Below, one piece after another: positions 1-7,916 of a DNA stretch of 9,961 nucleotides. The stretch lies in assembly GCA_025357975.1 (NCBI GenBank), contig JANYKY010000522.1, positions 1-9,961 of the forward strand, read 5' to 3'. Position numbers and translations under genes: made by a program. Source of the DNA: Gemmatimonadaceae bacterium (lineage in GTDB: Bacteria; Gemmatimonadota; Gemmatimonadetes; Gemmatimonadales; Gemmatimonadaceae). The first letter of the stretch is position 1. Each line of letters opens with the position of its first letter. The notes under the pieces are model-generated. The model was not told where the DNA came from and searched no databases. It was given only the letters and a program-made list of their open reading frames with translations.

Positions 1-1336
1 CTTCGATTCCAAGTCTGTCGATCACTAACTGTGCGTGGGACAACGAATCAGGACTCGATGTTCGGTAGGGAAGCCGTACTCCAATGACATTTGACGCGCC
101 GAGCGCACGTGCCGCTAGCGTTGCGGTCACTGCTGAATCGACTCCGCCTGAGATTCCTACCACACCTTTCTTGAATCCCCTGAGCTTGAGCTCCTCCCTC
201 AAAAATGAAACGAGCCAGTCCGCTGTCAGCGCCTGATCGATATCCAGAGTCGGTGGGCCGAGCACCGATGCCGGCGCGTCCATTACTGCAATGCGAGAGG
301 GCTCGACGGAGACACGACCGCCGCCTGAAGCCGCTATTGTTTGCTTCCCAACTTCAGATCGCGACGACTGGCCCGATACGATTCCTGTCGGAGATGCGCC
401 ACCAATGGAAGCGGGATCGAAGGCGAGTGTCGCTGGCTCATTTACCTGAATCTTTTCGATTGTGCGAACGAGATGCGGGAGCATTGTCTGGAGATCGGTC
501 AACAGCGGCAGCTCGACTCGCGCGCGGGTGAGCTCCGAGGTGTCGAGCATCACAGTCGCGATCGATTCATCCCACATCGGTGCGCGGAGCTTGATGTCTC
601 CGCGCGGCCCCGATACTACCGAGCCGCCAGGAAACGTCTTGCCACCTTCGGTGCCGACGAGCTGCACCAGCGCGGTAAAGACGCCATGCTCCGATGAGAT
701 GTCACGCGCGAGCCGCTCCCAGCGCTCGAGGCTCGACGGGCCGGCGTGATCGTCAGTTCGTGGCGACAATCCACGAGCGGGGGATGCGCACGGAATGAAA
801 ATCACCTGTGCCCCATCGAGCGCTGCAATTGTTCCCGACAAGCTGTGCCACGCATCTTCGCACACGAGCATCGCAGCTCTGCCCCAGCTCGTGTCGAATG
901 CGCGAATGTCGAAACCACGGTCGACAAACCGCTCTTCGTCAAACAGGCCATAAGTCGGCAGAAATACTTTCCGGTGGATGTGGCGAATAATCGGCTCTTC
1001 ACTACCCAGCGTTAAGTAAATCGCACTATTATAAATCGAGTTGTTCCAGATCTCGTAGAAACCAAGCCCGATATCCATGGGCTCGAGCGATGGAACGGCC
1101 CCGCGAAAGAGAGCATCGAGATCGCGAACCAGTGTGCCAGTCGTTACTGCCTGATCGCGAACTCCGCCCTCGAGGAAGTAGCCGCTGACAGCGGTCTCGG
1201 GCAGGAACGCAACCTGCGGACGCGGGTTGAGCGAATCGAGTTGGGCGAAAAGTCCGCCCAAGCGCGCGAGATTTGCGCTGTAGTCGCCTTTCTTCGGCTT
1301 GAACTGAACGATTGCCAGGTGCACGGATTGATGCAT
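1..1336 (-). CDS. nadE: Glutamine-dependent NAD+ synthetase, partial (C-terminus off left edge)
   Basis: This enzyme amidates nicotinic acid adenine dinucleotide to NAD+ using ATP and ammonia, the last step of NAD biosynthesis in the cytoplasm. 445 residues are visible when the minus strand is read from the ATG at 1336. Residues 5 to about 275 form a nitrilase-type glutaminase domain with the expected Glu-Lys-Cys triad: E47 in FLPETAVSGYF, K123 in HRKVFLPTYGLF and C159 in LVCEDAW. Residues about 300-365 look like a low-complexity linker. From about 370 an ATP-pyrophosphatase synthetase domain begins, with its P-loop GISGGVDSA at 394-402 followed by VRLPYRTSSPDS. The frame is still open at base 2, so the rest of the synthetase domain lies outside the window. 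The glutaminase domain means the enzyme can take its ammonia from glutamine. An in-frame ATG at 1342 is an alternative start; neither has a clear Shine-Dalgarno. The gene is head-to-head with the PBP gene. Confidence 0.95.
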   Translation of the reverse strand, partial: MHQSVHLAIVQFKPKKGDYSANLARLGGLFAQLDSLNPRPQVAFLPETAVSGYFLEGGVRDQAVTTGTLVRDLDALFRGAVPSLEPMDIGLGFYEIWNNSIYNSAIYLTLGSEEPIIRHIHRKVFLPTYGLFDEERFVDRGFDIRAFDTSWGRAAMLVCEDAWHSLSGTIAALDGAQVIFIPCASPARGLSPRTDDHAGPSSLERWERLARDISSEHGVFTALVQLVGTEGGKTFPGGSVVSGPRGDIKLRAPMWDESIATVMLDTSELTRARVELPLLTDLQTMLPHLVRTIEKIQVNEPATLAFDPASIGGASPTGIVSGQSSRSEVGKQTIAASGGGRVSVEPSRIAVMDAPASVLGPPTLDIDQALTADWLVSFLREELKLRGFKKGVVGISGGVDSAVTATLAARALGASNVIGVRLPYRTSSPDSLSHAQLVIDRLGIE

Positions 1337-1351
1337 TACCATGAACTTGCC

Positions 1352-3394
1352 ATGAGCTTCATTCGCGGGCAACGTCCGGCGCGACTTGTGCTCGTCTTTG
1401 CCGTAGCCTCGTCTACTGCGCTGGCTGGGCAGACTCCGAGATCAACAGGCGAGGCATGGCAGATCGTGCCGCAGCTGCAATCGTCGGAGGTCCTCGCGCG
1501 AGACGGATCTCTTATCGGCGAGCTGGGGCCGCAACTCCGGAGAAGCGTGTCGATTCGCACGCTTCCCAAATACGTCGGCCAGGCGTTCGTTGCAGTTGAA
1601 GACCAGCGGTTCTACCAGCACGATGGCGTAGACATCGTCGGCATCGCCGGCGCCATCAAGGACAACATCCTCGGCGACCGTCGCGGCGCGAGCACGATTA
1701 CGCAGCAGCTCGTGGGCAACATGCATCCCGACCTGATTGATCGCCGCGACCAGAGCATCGCACGAAAGCTTCACGAGCAGAGTGCCGCGCGAGAAATGGA
1801 GCGTCACTACAACAAGGAACAGATACTCGAAGCCTATCTGAACCAGATTGGCTTCGCCCATGGCTGGTACGGAATCGAGGAAGGCGCGCGTCATTATTTC
1901 GGGAAGGCGGCATCGAGGCTGACTCTCGTTGAGGCTGCGACGCTTGCCGCGATGCCAAAGGGTCCAGAGATATATGAGCCGGTAAAATTTCCCGATCGCG
2001 TGCGGGAGCGACGGAACACAGTGCTCGCGCTGATGGCGCAGCAGGGATACATCAGCCAGTCGCAAGCACGATCCGCGGAGAGCTCGCCCCTTGTGACGGC
2101 TGCAGAATACGGAATGGCTGCGGCGCCGTATTACGTGGACGTCGTCAGGATTCAGGCACAGCGCGCAGGAGTTCCCGTCCTGCAAGGCGGCTATACTATT
2201 TACACAGCGCTCGATCCAGCTCTTCAGGTCGCTGCGGCAAGCTCCCTAACCGAAGGTGTTGCAGAGGTCGAAGCGCGTGCCGGATACAATCATCCGACGA
2301 GCGCTGGCTCCGGAAATGGGTCCGACTATCTGCAGGGTGCGGTTGTCGCGCTCGACCCCACGACGGGCGATGTGCGCGCGCTGGTTGGCGGTCGCGATTA
2401 CAAGGAATCCCAGTTCGACCGCGCGATCGATGGCAAGCGACAGCCAGGCTCATCGTTCAAGCCGATCGTTTACGCCGCCGCTATCGCCGATAGCATTCCG
2501 CCGAATACGATCGAAGGTGATACAGCAATCTCCATCCGTCTTCCCAACGGGACTTATTACCGTCCTGACAATTCCGATCATGAGTTCCTCGGTGCGATTA
2601 CGATGCGCGAAGCATTGGCGAAGTCGCGCAACGCTGTTGCGGTGCAGATTGGCCAGCAGGTGGGGATGGAGTCGGTAATCGCGCTTGCGAAGCGGATGGG
2701 GATTCAAAGCCCGATCGCTCCCTATCCGTCGAGCGCAATTGGGGCATCCGTTGTTCAGCCGCTGGATTTGATCGCTGCCTACACGACGTTCGCCAATCTT
2801 GGAACGCCGGTGGAACCGCGGTTCATTCACCGCATTGAAGACCGCACCGGCAAGGTGGTGTACACGGGACAAGTCCGTGCACTTCCGCCGGCGCTCGACC
2901 CGCGCGCGACGTTTGTTGTGCGAGACATGATGCGAGACGTCGTCGAACGTGGAACCGCATCGTCGATTCGGAAATTTCTGCCGAGTACTGTTCCGGTTGC
3001 GGGAAAGACAGGCACCACGAACGACAACTCGGACGTCTGGTTCATCGGACTCACTCCTGACATTGTCGCTGGCGTATGGCTCGGCTTCGACAAACCGAAG
3101 ATGATAACGGCCGGCGCGGCAGGTGGATCGCTTGCGGCGCCGGTGTGGGGAAAGATGATGGCTCGATACTATGCCAGTAGTGCGGGGCGCTCGTCGATCG
3201 AGAGGTCGGAGGGACAATGGACACCGCCAATTGGCGTAATCAGTGGAGAGCTCGATCGCCTGACGGGTCAGATGGCGACAGCCTCGACGCCCGCGTCTCG
3301 ACGCTACACCGAGTATTTCGTGGAGGGAACAGAACCGGAGCAGCTTCGCGCCGATCCGTGGAAGATCTTCAAGTGGGGACCGATCGGCTTCTAG
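1352..3394 (+). CDS. Class A penicillin-binding protein (bifunctional PBP1A type)
   Basis: A bifunctional peptidoglycan synthase that polymerises lipid II and cross-links the peptide stems outside the cytoplasmic membrane. The ATG at 1352 gives 680 residues, with an Arg-rich N-terminus and then a hydrophobic segment LVLVFAVASSTALAG at about 12-26 that serves as anchor or signal. The GT51 glycosyltransferase domain (about 70-240) has EDQRFYQHDGVD at 83-94, which carries the catalytic Glu, GASTITQQL at 112-120, and the ILEAYLN and YFGK blocks. The transpeptidase domain (about 320-610) has all three active-site motifs: SSFK at 367-370 with the acylated Ser, SRN at 425-427 and KTG at 552-554. The length is normal for the family. 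ATG 1331 is in frame, has AGGTG 9 nt upstream, and would add 7 residues; I prefer 1352 because it avoids overlapping the nadE start and gives a compact N-terminal signal. A TTG further upstream at 1241 is unlikely because it runs deep into nadE. The stop lies 3 bp from a convergent small ORF. Confidence 0.95.
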   Translation: MSFIRGQRPARLVLVFAVASSTALAGQTPRSTGEAWQIVPQLQSSEVLARDGSLIGELGPQLRRSVSIRTLPKYVGQAFVAVEDQRFYQHDGVDIVGIAGAIKDNILGDRRGASTITQQLVGNMHPDLIDRRDQSIARKLHEQSAAREMERHYNKEQILEAYLNQIGFAHGWYGIEEGARHYFGKAASRLTLVEAATLAAMPKGPEIYEPVKFPDRVRERRNTVLALMAQQGYISQSQARSAESSPLVTAAEYGMAAAPYYVDVVRIQAQRAGVPVLQGGYTIYTALDPALQVAAASSLTEGVAEVEARAGYNHPTSAGSGNGSDYLQGAVVALDPTTGDVRALVGGRDYKESQFDRAIDGKRQPGSSFKPIVYAAAIADSIPPNTIEGDTAISIRLPNGTYYRPDNSDHEFLGAITMREALAKSRNAVAVQIGQQVGMESVIALAKRMGIQSPIAPYPSSAIGASVVQPLDLIAAYTTFANLGTPVEPRFIHRIEDRTGKVVYTGQVRALPPALDPRATFVVRDMMRDVVERGTASSIRKFLPSTVPVAGKTGTTNDNSDVWFIGLTPDIVAGVWLGFDKPKMITAGAAGGSLAAPVWGKMMARYYASSAGRSSIERSEGQWTPPIGVISGELDRLTGQMATASTPASRRYTEYFVEGTEPEQLRADPWKIFKWGPIGF

Positions 3395-3397
3395 CTT

Positions 3398-3694
3398 TCA
3401 AGAAGTTTGTACGAACTGCGATGTGCGCCGATCGACAGGTGTGCTCAAGCCCGTTCGGAATCCACTCAGGAACCCGAGCATACGCAGGCGGCGCGATGGC
3501 CTGAATCCATAGTCGACGACAGGCCGCGCGAATAACTGCCGCCGCTCGAACACAGGCCACGCCTGTCCTGGAAATGAATCCGTCAGGAAACCGCCGCCGC
3601 ATACCATTACGACATCTGCACTTCCGACCGCTCTTGGGTTGGCGAGTGGCACGACAACGTGAACGGCGCGCGGAGCGCCGTCAGCGCTGGTCAT
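3398..3694 (-). CDS. Hypothetical 98-residue protein, coupled to the S41 protease gene
   Basis: I do not recognise this protein. Its ATG (3694-3692) shares one base with the TGA of the upstream S41 protease gene (TGATG), an arrangement typical of translational coupling. A purine-rich GGGGAGAAG lies about 11 nt upstream. Its stop falls 3 bp short of the convergent PBP stop, so the ORF fills the gap between two solid genes almost exactly. By hand count about 60% of third codon positions are G or C, which is compatible with coding. The sequence is rich in Arg, Val, Gly and Phe, with a hydrophobic stretch ADVVMVCGGGFLTDSF at about 27-42 and a basic second half; no signal peptide or clear membrane helix is seen. 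The DVVMVCGGGFL stretch faintly resembles the Gly-rich loop of polysaccharide pyruvyl transferases, so a decayed fragment of a longer gene is possible. It may also be a chance ORF in GC-rich DNA. Confidence 0.45.
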   Translation of the reverse strand: MTSADGAPRAVHVVVPLANPRAVGSADVVMVCGGGFLTDSFPGQAWPVFERRQLFARPVVDYGFRPSRRLRMLGFLSGFRTGLSTPVDRRTSQFVQTS

Positions 3695-5274
3695 CAACCG
3701 TTCTGCTTCTCCCCGTGACAGGCGCTTTCCGATTGAGCAGCTCCAGTTGACGGTATTGGACGAGCTTTAATGAGGTCACCGGTGGTACGAGCTCGCGCGA
3801 AGATCTGTCGCGCCCTGGTCAACCCGATGTCGGATGCGGCATACCTTCGCGCCACGGCAGAATCCCCGAATGCTATCCGGGTAACCTCCGTGCCGAGGAG
3901 CCTGTCGATCGCATCGTGGCCGGCGTCGTACGTTGCGCGGTCAACTGGAATCCTGGCGCTCGAGAGGCGGTTGAACAACTCGTCTCTCCATGCCTTCGAC
4001 ACTTCGACTGTGCGCGGTGCGCCGGGTGCGAGCTCACGAGCGTATCCAGTTACGGTTCTGTAAAAGGCCTGTTGTGAAGCGCCGATGCTGTGAACCAGAA
4101 GTGATTCGCTCGCAGCCGTCCCCCGCCTGGCAACGATGAAATCCGGCGTGATGCCTCCGGCAGCCAGTCCCGCCGCGCCGCTATCGGGCTGAACGGTACG
4201 AAGAACACCGTCCTGGCCCAACGCCCTTTCACGATGAATGGACCTGCCACTTGGCGTCAACCACCGGCCTGTCGTGAGCTTGAGTGCGTAACCGTCGCTC
4301 AACGTGTAAACCGATTGAACCAATCCTTTACCAAACGTGCGCTGCCCGACAACCAGCGCACGATCATGATCCTGCAGAGCGCCAACAAGAATTTCAGCCG
4401 CTGATGCTGTACCGCCGTCAACGAGAGCAACTATTGGGATATTGGGTAGCAGAGGTTCGTCCGCGGCGCGCGATGCTACGATGCCCTGCCGCGACTTCAC
4501 CGCAGCGAGGCAGGATCCACGCGGCAGAAAGTCGTTCGCCACATCGAGAGCAGCTTCGACGCGGCCGCCGGGATCGCCGCGAAGATCAAGGACGATTCCG
4601 CGTGCCCCGCTGCTGGTTGCCTTCGCAAGCGACGCTTTCATTTCATCGGCGGTCGTCTCAGTGAATTGCTGAAGCGGCACATAAGCAATCTTGTCGTCAA
4701 GAACTTCGACGTATGGAACCGACGGAATATGAACGTCCTCACGGACGAGCACGAACGTCAACGGCGCCGACGAGCCAGCTCGAGCAATTGAAACGCGCAC
4801 TGAAGTAGCTGCCTTGCCGCGCAGCGCCGAGGAGACTTTGTCGATTGCCCACCCGTGCGCGTCGTGGCCGTCAACGTTGACGATTACATCGCCGGGGAGA
4901 ACTCCTGCGCGTGCCGCCGGACCCGGCCACACACGAGCAGCTGCGACGAGCGCGCCTTCTTCCTCGAGCTCGACACCGATGCCCGCGTACTTGCCTTCCA
5001 TCTCGAGATTGAAAGCAGTGAGCTCCGATGGTGAGTAGAGCGCCGCATATGGATCGTGCAGCTCCTTGACCACGCCACGAGCAGTGCGAATGAAAAGAGA
5101 GTCAGGCGGGATGGTATCGACGTATCTCGCGGCGACAAGCGAGAAAACGCGAGAGTAGAGATCGGTGCCGGGGTCTCGCAGTACGGGAAGCTTGAACGCA
5201 GCGAGACAGAGAGCGCCGATGAGCACCAGCAGCACGGCAGGTCGCCGCGGATCACGACGGGGAGAGTTGGTCAT
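3694..5274 (-). CDS. C-terminal processing peptidase, family S41 (CtpA/Prc type) with PDZ domain
   Basis: A serine protease that trims or degrades proteins outside the cytoplasmic membrane after recognising their C-termini. The 526-residue product has a basic N-terminus (RRDPRRP) and one hydrophobic anchor at about 13-28. A PDZ domain spans about 95-180, with YAGIGVELEEE and the AGVLPGDVIVNVDG block. The S41 core spans about 190-350, with YVPLQQF, IVLDLRGDPGG at 227-237, and GGTASAAE at 287-294 supplying nucleophile Ser291. FGKGLVQ at 314-320 supplies Lys316 and Gln320, the Ser-Lys-Gln arrangement known in Prc. A C-terminal extension of about 150 residues (375-526), mostly polar and probably helical, follows the core and has no domain I recognise. 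The gene lies 89 bp downstream of lon on the same strand, possibly one operon, and its TGA overlaps the ATG of the next small ORF. The start at 5274 is the first in-frame ATG but has no good Shine-Dalgarno. Confidence 0.93.
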   Translation of the reverse strand: MTNSPRRDPRRPAVLLVLIGALCLAAFKLPVLRDPGTDLYSRVFSLVAARYVDTIPPDSLFIRTARGVVKELHDPYAALYSPSELTAFNLEMEGKYAGIGVELEEEGALVAAARVWPGPAARAGVLPGDVIVNVDGHDAHGWAIDKVSSALRGKAATSVRVSIARAGSSAPLTFVLVREDVHIPSVPYVEVLDDKIAYVPLQQFTETTADEMKASLAKATSSGARGIVLDLRGDPGGRVEAALDVANDFLPRGSCLAAVKSRQGIVASRAADEPLLPNIPIVALVDGGTASAAEILVGALQDHDRALVVGQRTFGKGLVQSVYTLSDGYALKLTTGRWLTPSGRSIHRERALGQDGVLRTVQPDSGAAGLAAGGITPDFIVARRGTAASESLLVHSIGASQQAFYRTVTGYARELAPGAPRTVEVSKAWRDELFNRLSSARIPVDRATYDAGHDAIDRLLGTEVTRIAFGDSAVARRYAASDIGLTRARQIFARARTTGDLIKARPIPSTGAAQSESACHGEKQNG

Positions 5275-5363
5275 CTGCTGGAGAGAGTTGTCATGTGTGG
5301 AAGCTGGCGGGTCGACGCGCTTCGTGTGACCGGCGCCTCTAATTTATGGCTTTTTGGCTGTCG
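5275..5363 (-). other. lon to S41 protease intergenic gap with hairpin
   Basis: This 89 bp gap between the lon stop and the S41 protease start holds no ORF. It contains a hairpin at 5300-5323: GAAGC pairs with GCTTC and GCG with CGC, giving eight pairs with a 2-nt bulge and a 6-nt loop. There is no T-run after it in either direction, so it does not look like an intrinsic terminator. I see no convincing -35/-10 pair for the protease. Read-through from lon, or an unrecognised promoter, would both fit. Confidence 0.35.
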
Positions 5364-7916
5364 TTAGGCCGCGCTTTCGAGCGGCTTTACCTCTTCCACT
5401 GCCGCCGGTTTCACAAGAGCAATGTCGAGCACCTCGCTCAACGTTTCGACCGGATAGAACTTCAACACGTTCCGAACTTCCTCCGGCACATCCTCGATGT
5501 CGGCTTCGTTCGCCTTCGGGATGATGATGTGCTTGATGCCGGCACGATGCGCTCCGAGCACCTTTTCCTTGAGGCCACCAATCGGCAGAGCGCGGCCACG
5601 AAGCGTGATTTCACCCGTCATTGCGACATCGCGACGAACCGCACGATCCGACATCTCTGATACGAGTGCCGTCGCGATAGCGAGACCAGCAGATGGACCG
5701 TCTTTTGGAATTGCACCCGCGGGCACGTGGATATGCGCCTCGATTGCACCCAGACGATCGTTCGGAATTCCCAGCTTCGCCGCGTTGTTCGTCGCATACG
5801 TAAATGCGGCGCGGGCCGACTCCTTCATGACATCGCCGAGCTGCCCGGTGAGAATCAGTGATACCGGCCCGCCCGGGCCCGTCTCCGCATTTTCATTCTG
5901 GCGGTTGCCGTAATACCTGCGAATCGAGGCTTCGACGAACATGATGTCCCCGCCCATCGGCGTATAATACATGCCAGTCGCGATACCAACCTCGTTCTCC
6001 GCCTGGGCTCGCTCCGGATGCACCTTCGGCCGCCCGAGAAGCTCCCGAACTTCATCTTCGGTTATCACCTCGTCCACGATCGGGCCCGTCTCACCCATCG
6101 CAATCTTGCGCGCAACTTTTCGCGCAACTGCGCCGAGTTGGCGTTCGAGCTGTCGCACTCCGCTTTCGCGAGTGTAGTTGGAGACAACGCTCATCACTGC
6201 TTCGTCGGTGAAGTGAATTCCCTTGTCGCTGAGCCCTGACTCCTCGAGCTGCCGCGGAATCAGATACTTCTTCGCAATCTCCGCTTTCTCTTTCTCGGTA
6301 TACCCGGAGAAATCGACGACTTCCATCCGGTCGAGCAGAGGTCCGGGAATATTTTGCACGAAGTTTCCGGTCGCGATAAAGAGCACCTCGCTCAAGTCGA
6401 ACGGAATTCCGAGGTAGTGATCCGTGAACGTGTCGTTCTGCGCAGGATCGAGCACTTCAAGCAGTGCGCTCGACGGGTCGCCCTGATACGAAGTCCCCAG
6501 CTTATCGACTTCGTCGAGAAGGAAGACAGGATTCTTTGTTCCCGCCTGCTTCATCCCCTGGATGATGCGGCCGGGCATCGCACCGACATAGGTGCGTCGA
6601 TGTCCGCGGATATCGGCTTCGTCACGCGCGCCTCCGAGCGCAACGCGCACATACTCCCGGCCCAGCGCACGGGCGATCGACTTCGCGATCGACGTCTTGC
6701 CAACTCCCGGAGGGCCGATGAAAAGAAGAATGGGGCCCTTCGCCATTGCTTTGGCCTTGGCTTCCTTCTGGTCGGTAATCGGCTTGTCATCATCCTCGCC
6801 GATAGCGAGCGATGGGGTTGCTTCGTCTTTGTCTGCCTTCAGCACTGACGCCGGGAGCGCGCCTTCGCGCTCGACTTCCTGCGCGAGCTGCTGTGCCCGC
6901 AGCTGCCGCACAGCCAGGAATTCAAGCACGCGATCTTTCACGTCGGTGAGGCCGTAATGATCATCGTCGAGAACTACCGCTGCGTTGCTCAGGTCGAGGT
7001 GATCGTCAGACCTTGTGCTCCACGGCAGCTCAGCGATCCACTCGAGGTAAGTGCGAATGACCTGCGCCTCCATCGATTCGCGTCCGGCACGCTCGAGCCG
7101 TCCGAGCTCGCGCTCGACTTCGAGACGCGCATCCTTTGGCAATTCCAGCTTGTTGAGCTTGTCCCTGAGCTCGGTCATTTCCTTGCTTTGATCGTCGTCG
7201 CCGAGTTCTTTCTGGATCGCCTTCATCTGCTCGCGGAGGTACATCTCGCGCTGGCGCTCGCCGAGCTCCTCCTGAACCTGCGACTTGATGTCTTCCTGTG
7301 CTTCGAGCAATCCCACCTGGCGCTGCACGTGAACCAGCACGCGGCGAAGCCGGTCTTCGATACTCAGCGTCTCGAGCAGTCCCTGTTTTTCGGGGACCGA
7401 CAGCTCGATATAGCCTGCAACGAGATCGGCGAATTTTCCCGGCTCGGTGACGGCATCGAGAACCTGGTGCACGACTTCTTCGGGAAGCCCGCGACGCTCG
7501 CCGAGCTCCGCGGCGCGCTCCCGAGTTTCTTTCTGGAGTGCGGTGAAGGCCGGATCGTTTTCATCGACCGGGTTCATTTCCTCGGCCGGCATGATGACGG
7601 CGCTGAGATATCCATCGGTCGTCGTATACTGTAGTGCGGTGGCTCGCTGCTCTCCCTGCAGCAGTAGCTGCACTCCGCCGAGACCGCGCTGAATCTGTCC
7701 AATTCGCGCAATCACACCCATGGAGTACAGTATGTCGGGAGTGGGCTCGTCGGTGTTATCGCGCTGCGCAACGGCGAATACGAGACGGTCGCCCTTGAGG
7801 GCCGACTCGATGGCGCGAAGAGTTCCAGGTCTTCCGGCGGCGATAGGCGCGGTTAGTCCCGGAAAGATTACTGTTCCGCGAAGAGGCAGAACGGGTATAG
7901 TTTGACGCTGTCCCAT
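5364..7916 (-). CDS. lon: ATP-dependent endopeptidase Lon
   Basis: Lon unfolds and degrades damaged and regulatory proteins in the cytoplasm as a homohexameric AAA+ protease. The 850-residue product has the N-terminal substrate-binding LON domain (about 7-205, opening with PVLPLRGTVIFPG), a charged helical region (about 205-300), and the AAA+ module. The AAA+ module shows Walker A GPPGVGKT at 401-408 and Walker B PVFLLDEVDK at 463-472. The C-terminal protease domain (about 640-835) has catalytic Ser742 in KDGPSAG and Lys783 in GGLKEK. Walker A to Walker B spacing matches E. coli Lon, but Walker A itself lies about 45 residues later. The Ser dyad lies a further 18 residues later, which points to two insertions, at about 345-393 and about 663-684. 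The ATG at 7916 is preceded by AGGGA at good spacing. The gene is divergent from the kinase gene and is followed by the S41 protease gene. No CIRCE element or sigma-32 promoter is visible upstream. Confidence 0.98.
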   Translation of the reverse strand: MGQRQTIPVLPLRGTVIFPGLTAPIAAGRPGTLRAIESALKGDRLVFAVAQRDNTDEPTPDILYSMGVIARIGQIQRGLGGVQLLLQGEQRATALQYTTTDGYLSAVIMPAEEMNPVDENDPAFTALQKETRERAAELGERRGLPEEVVHQVLDAVTEPGKFADLVAGYIELSVPEKQGLLETLSIEDRLRRVLVHVQRQVGLLEAQEDIKSQVQEELGERQREMYLREQMKAIQKELGDDDQSKEMTELRDKLNKLELPKDARLEVERELGRLERAGRESMEAQVIRTYLEWIAELPWSTRSDDHLDLSNAAVVLDDDHYGLTDVKDRVLEFLAVRQLRAQQLAQEVEREGALPASVLKADKDEATPSLAIGEDDDKPITDQKEAKAKAMAKGPILLFIGPPGVGKTSIAKSIARALGREYVRVALGGARDEADIRGHRRTYVGAMPGRIIQGMKQAGTKNPVFLLDEVDKLGTSYQGDPSSALLEVLDPAQNDTFTDHYLGIPFDLSEVLFIATGNFVQNIPGPLLDRMEVVDFSGYTEKEKAEIAKKYLIPRQLEESGLSDKGIHFTDEAVMSVVSNYTRESGVRQLERQLGAVARKVARKIAMGETGPIVDEVITEDEVRELLGRPKVHPERAQAENEVGIATGMYYTPMGGDIMFVEASIRRYYGNRQNENAETGPGGPVSLILTGQLGDVMKESARAAFTYATNNAAKLGIPNDRLGAIEAHIHVPAGAIPKDGPSAGLAIATALVSEMSDRAVRRDVAMTGEITLRGRALPIGGLKEKVLGAHRAGIKHIIIPKANEADIEDVPEEVRNVLKFYPVETLSEVLDIALVKPAAVEEVKPLESAA

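Noticed and set aside
205..1015. Several plus-strand ORFs of 60-118 residues within 205-1015
   Set aside because: All are opposite nadE, whose minus-strand translation gives an unbroken glutaminase and synthetase sequence with its catalytic residues.
1442..3217. Long minus-strand ORFs (247 and 255 residues) inside the PBP gene
   Set aside because: They lie opposite the clear glycosyltransferase and transpeptidase motifs, have no recognisable domain, and show Arg/Cys/His-rich shadow-frame composition.
3395..3430. Possible terminator after the PBP gene (AGTT...AACT inverted repeat)
   Set aside because: The stem is only about four pairs and no T-run follows, so it does not meet the pattern of an intrinsic terminator.
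6957..7634. 225-residue plus-strand ORF opposite lon
   Set aside because: It is antisense to the conserved N-terminal half of Lon. Its Leu/Glu/Phe-rich text mirrors Lon codons and shows no domain.
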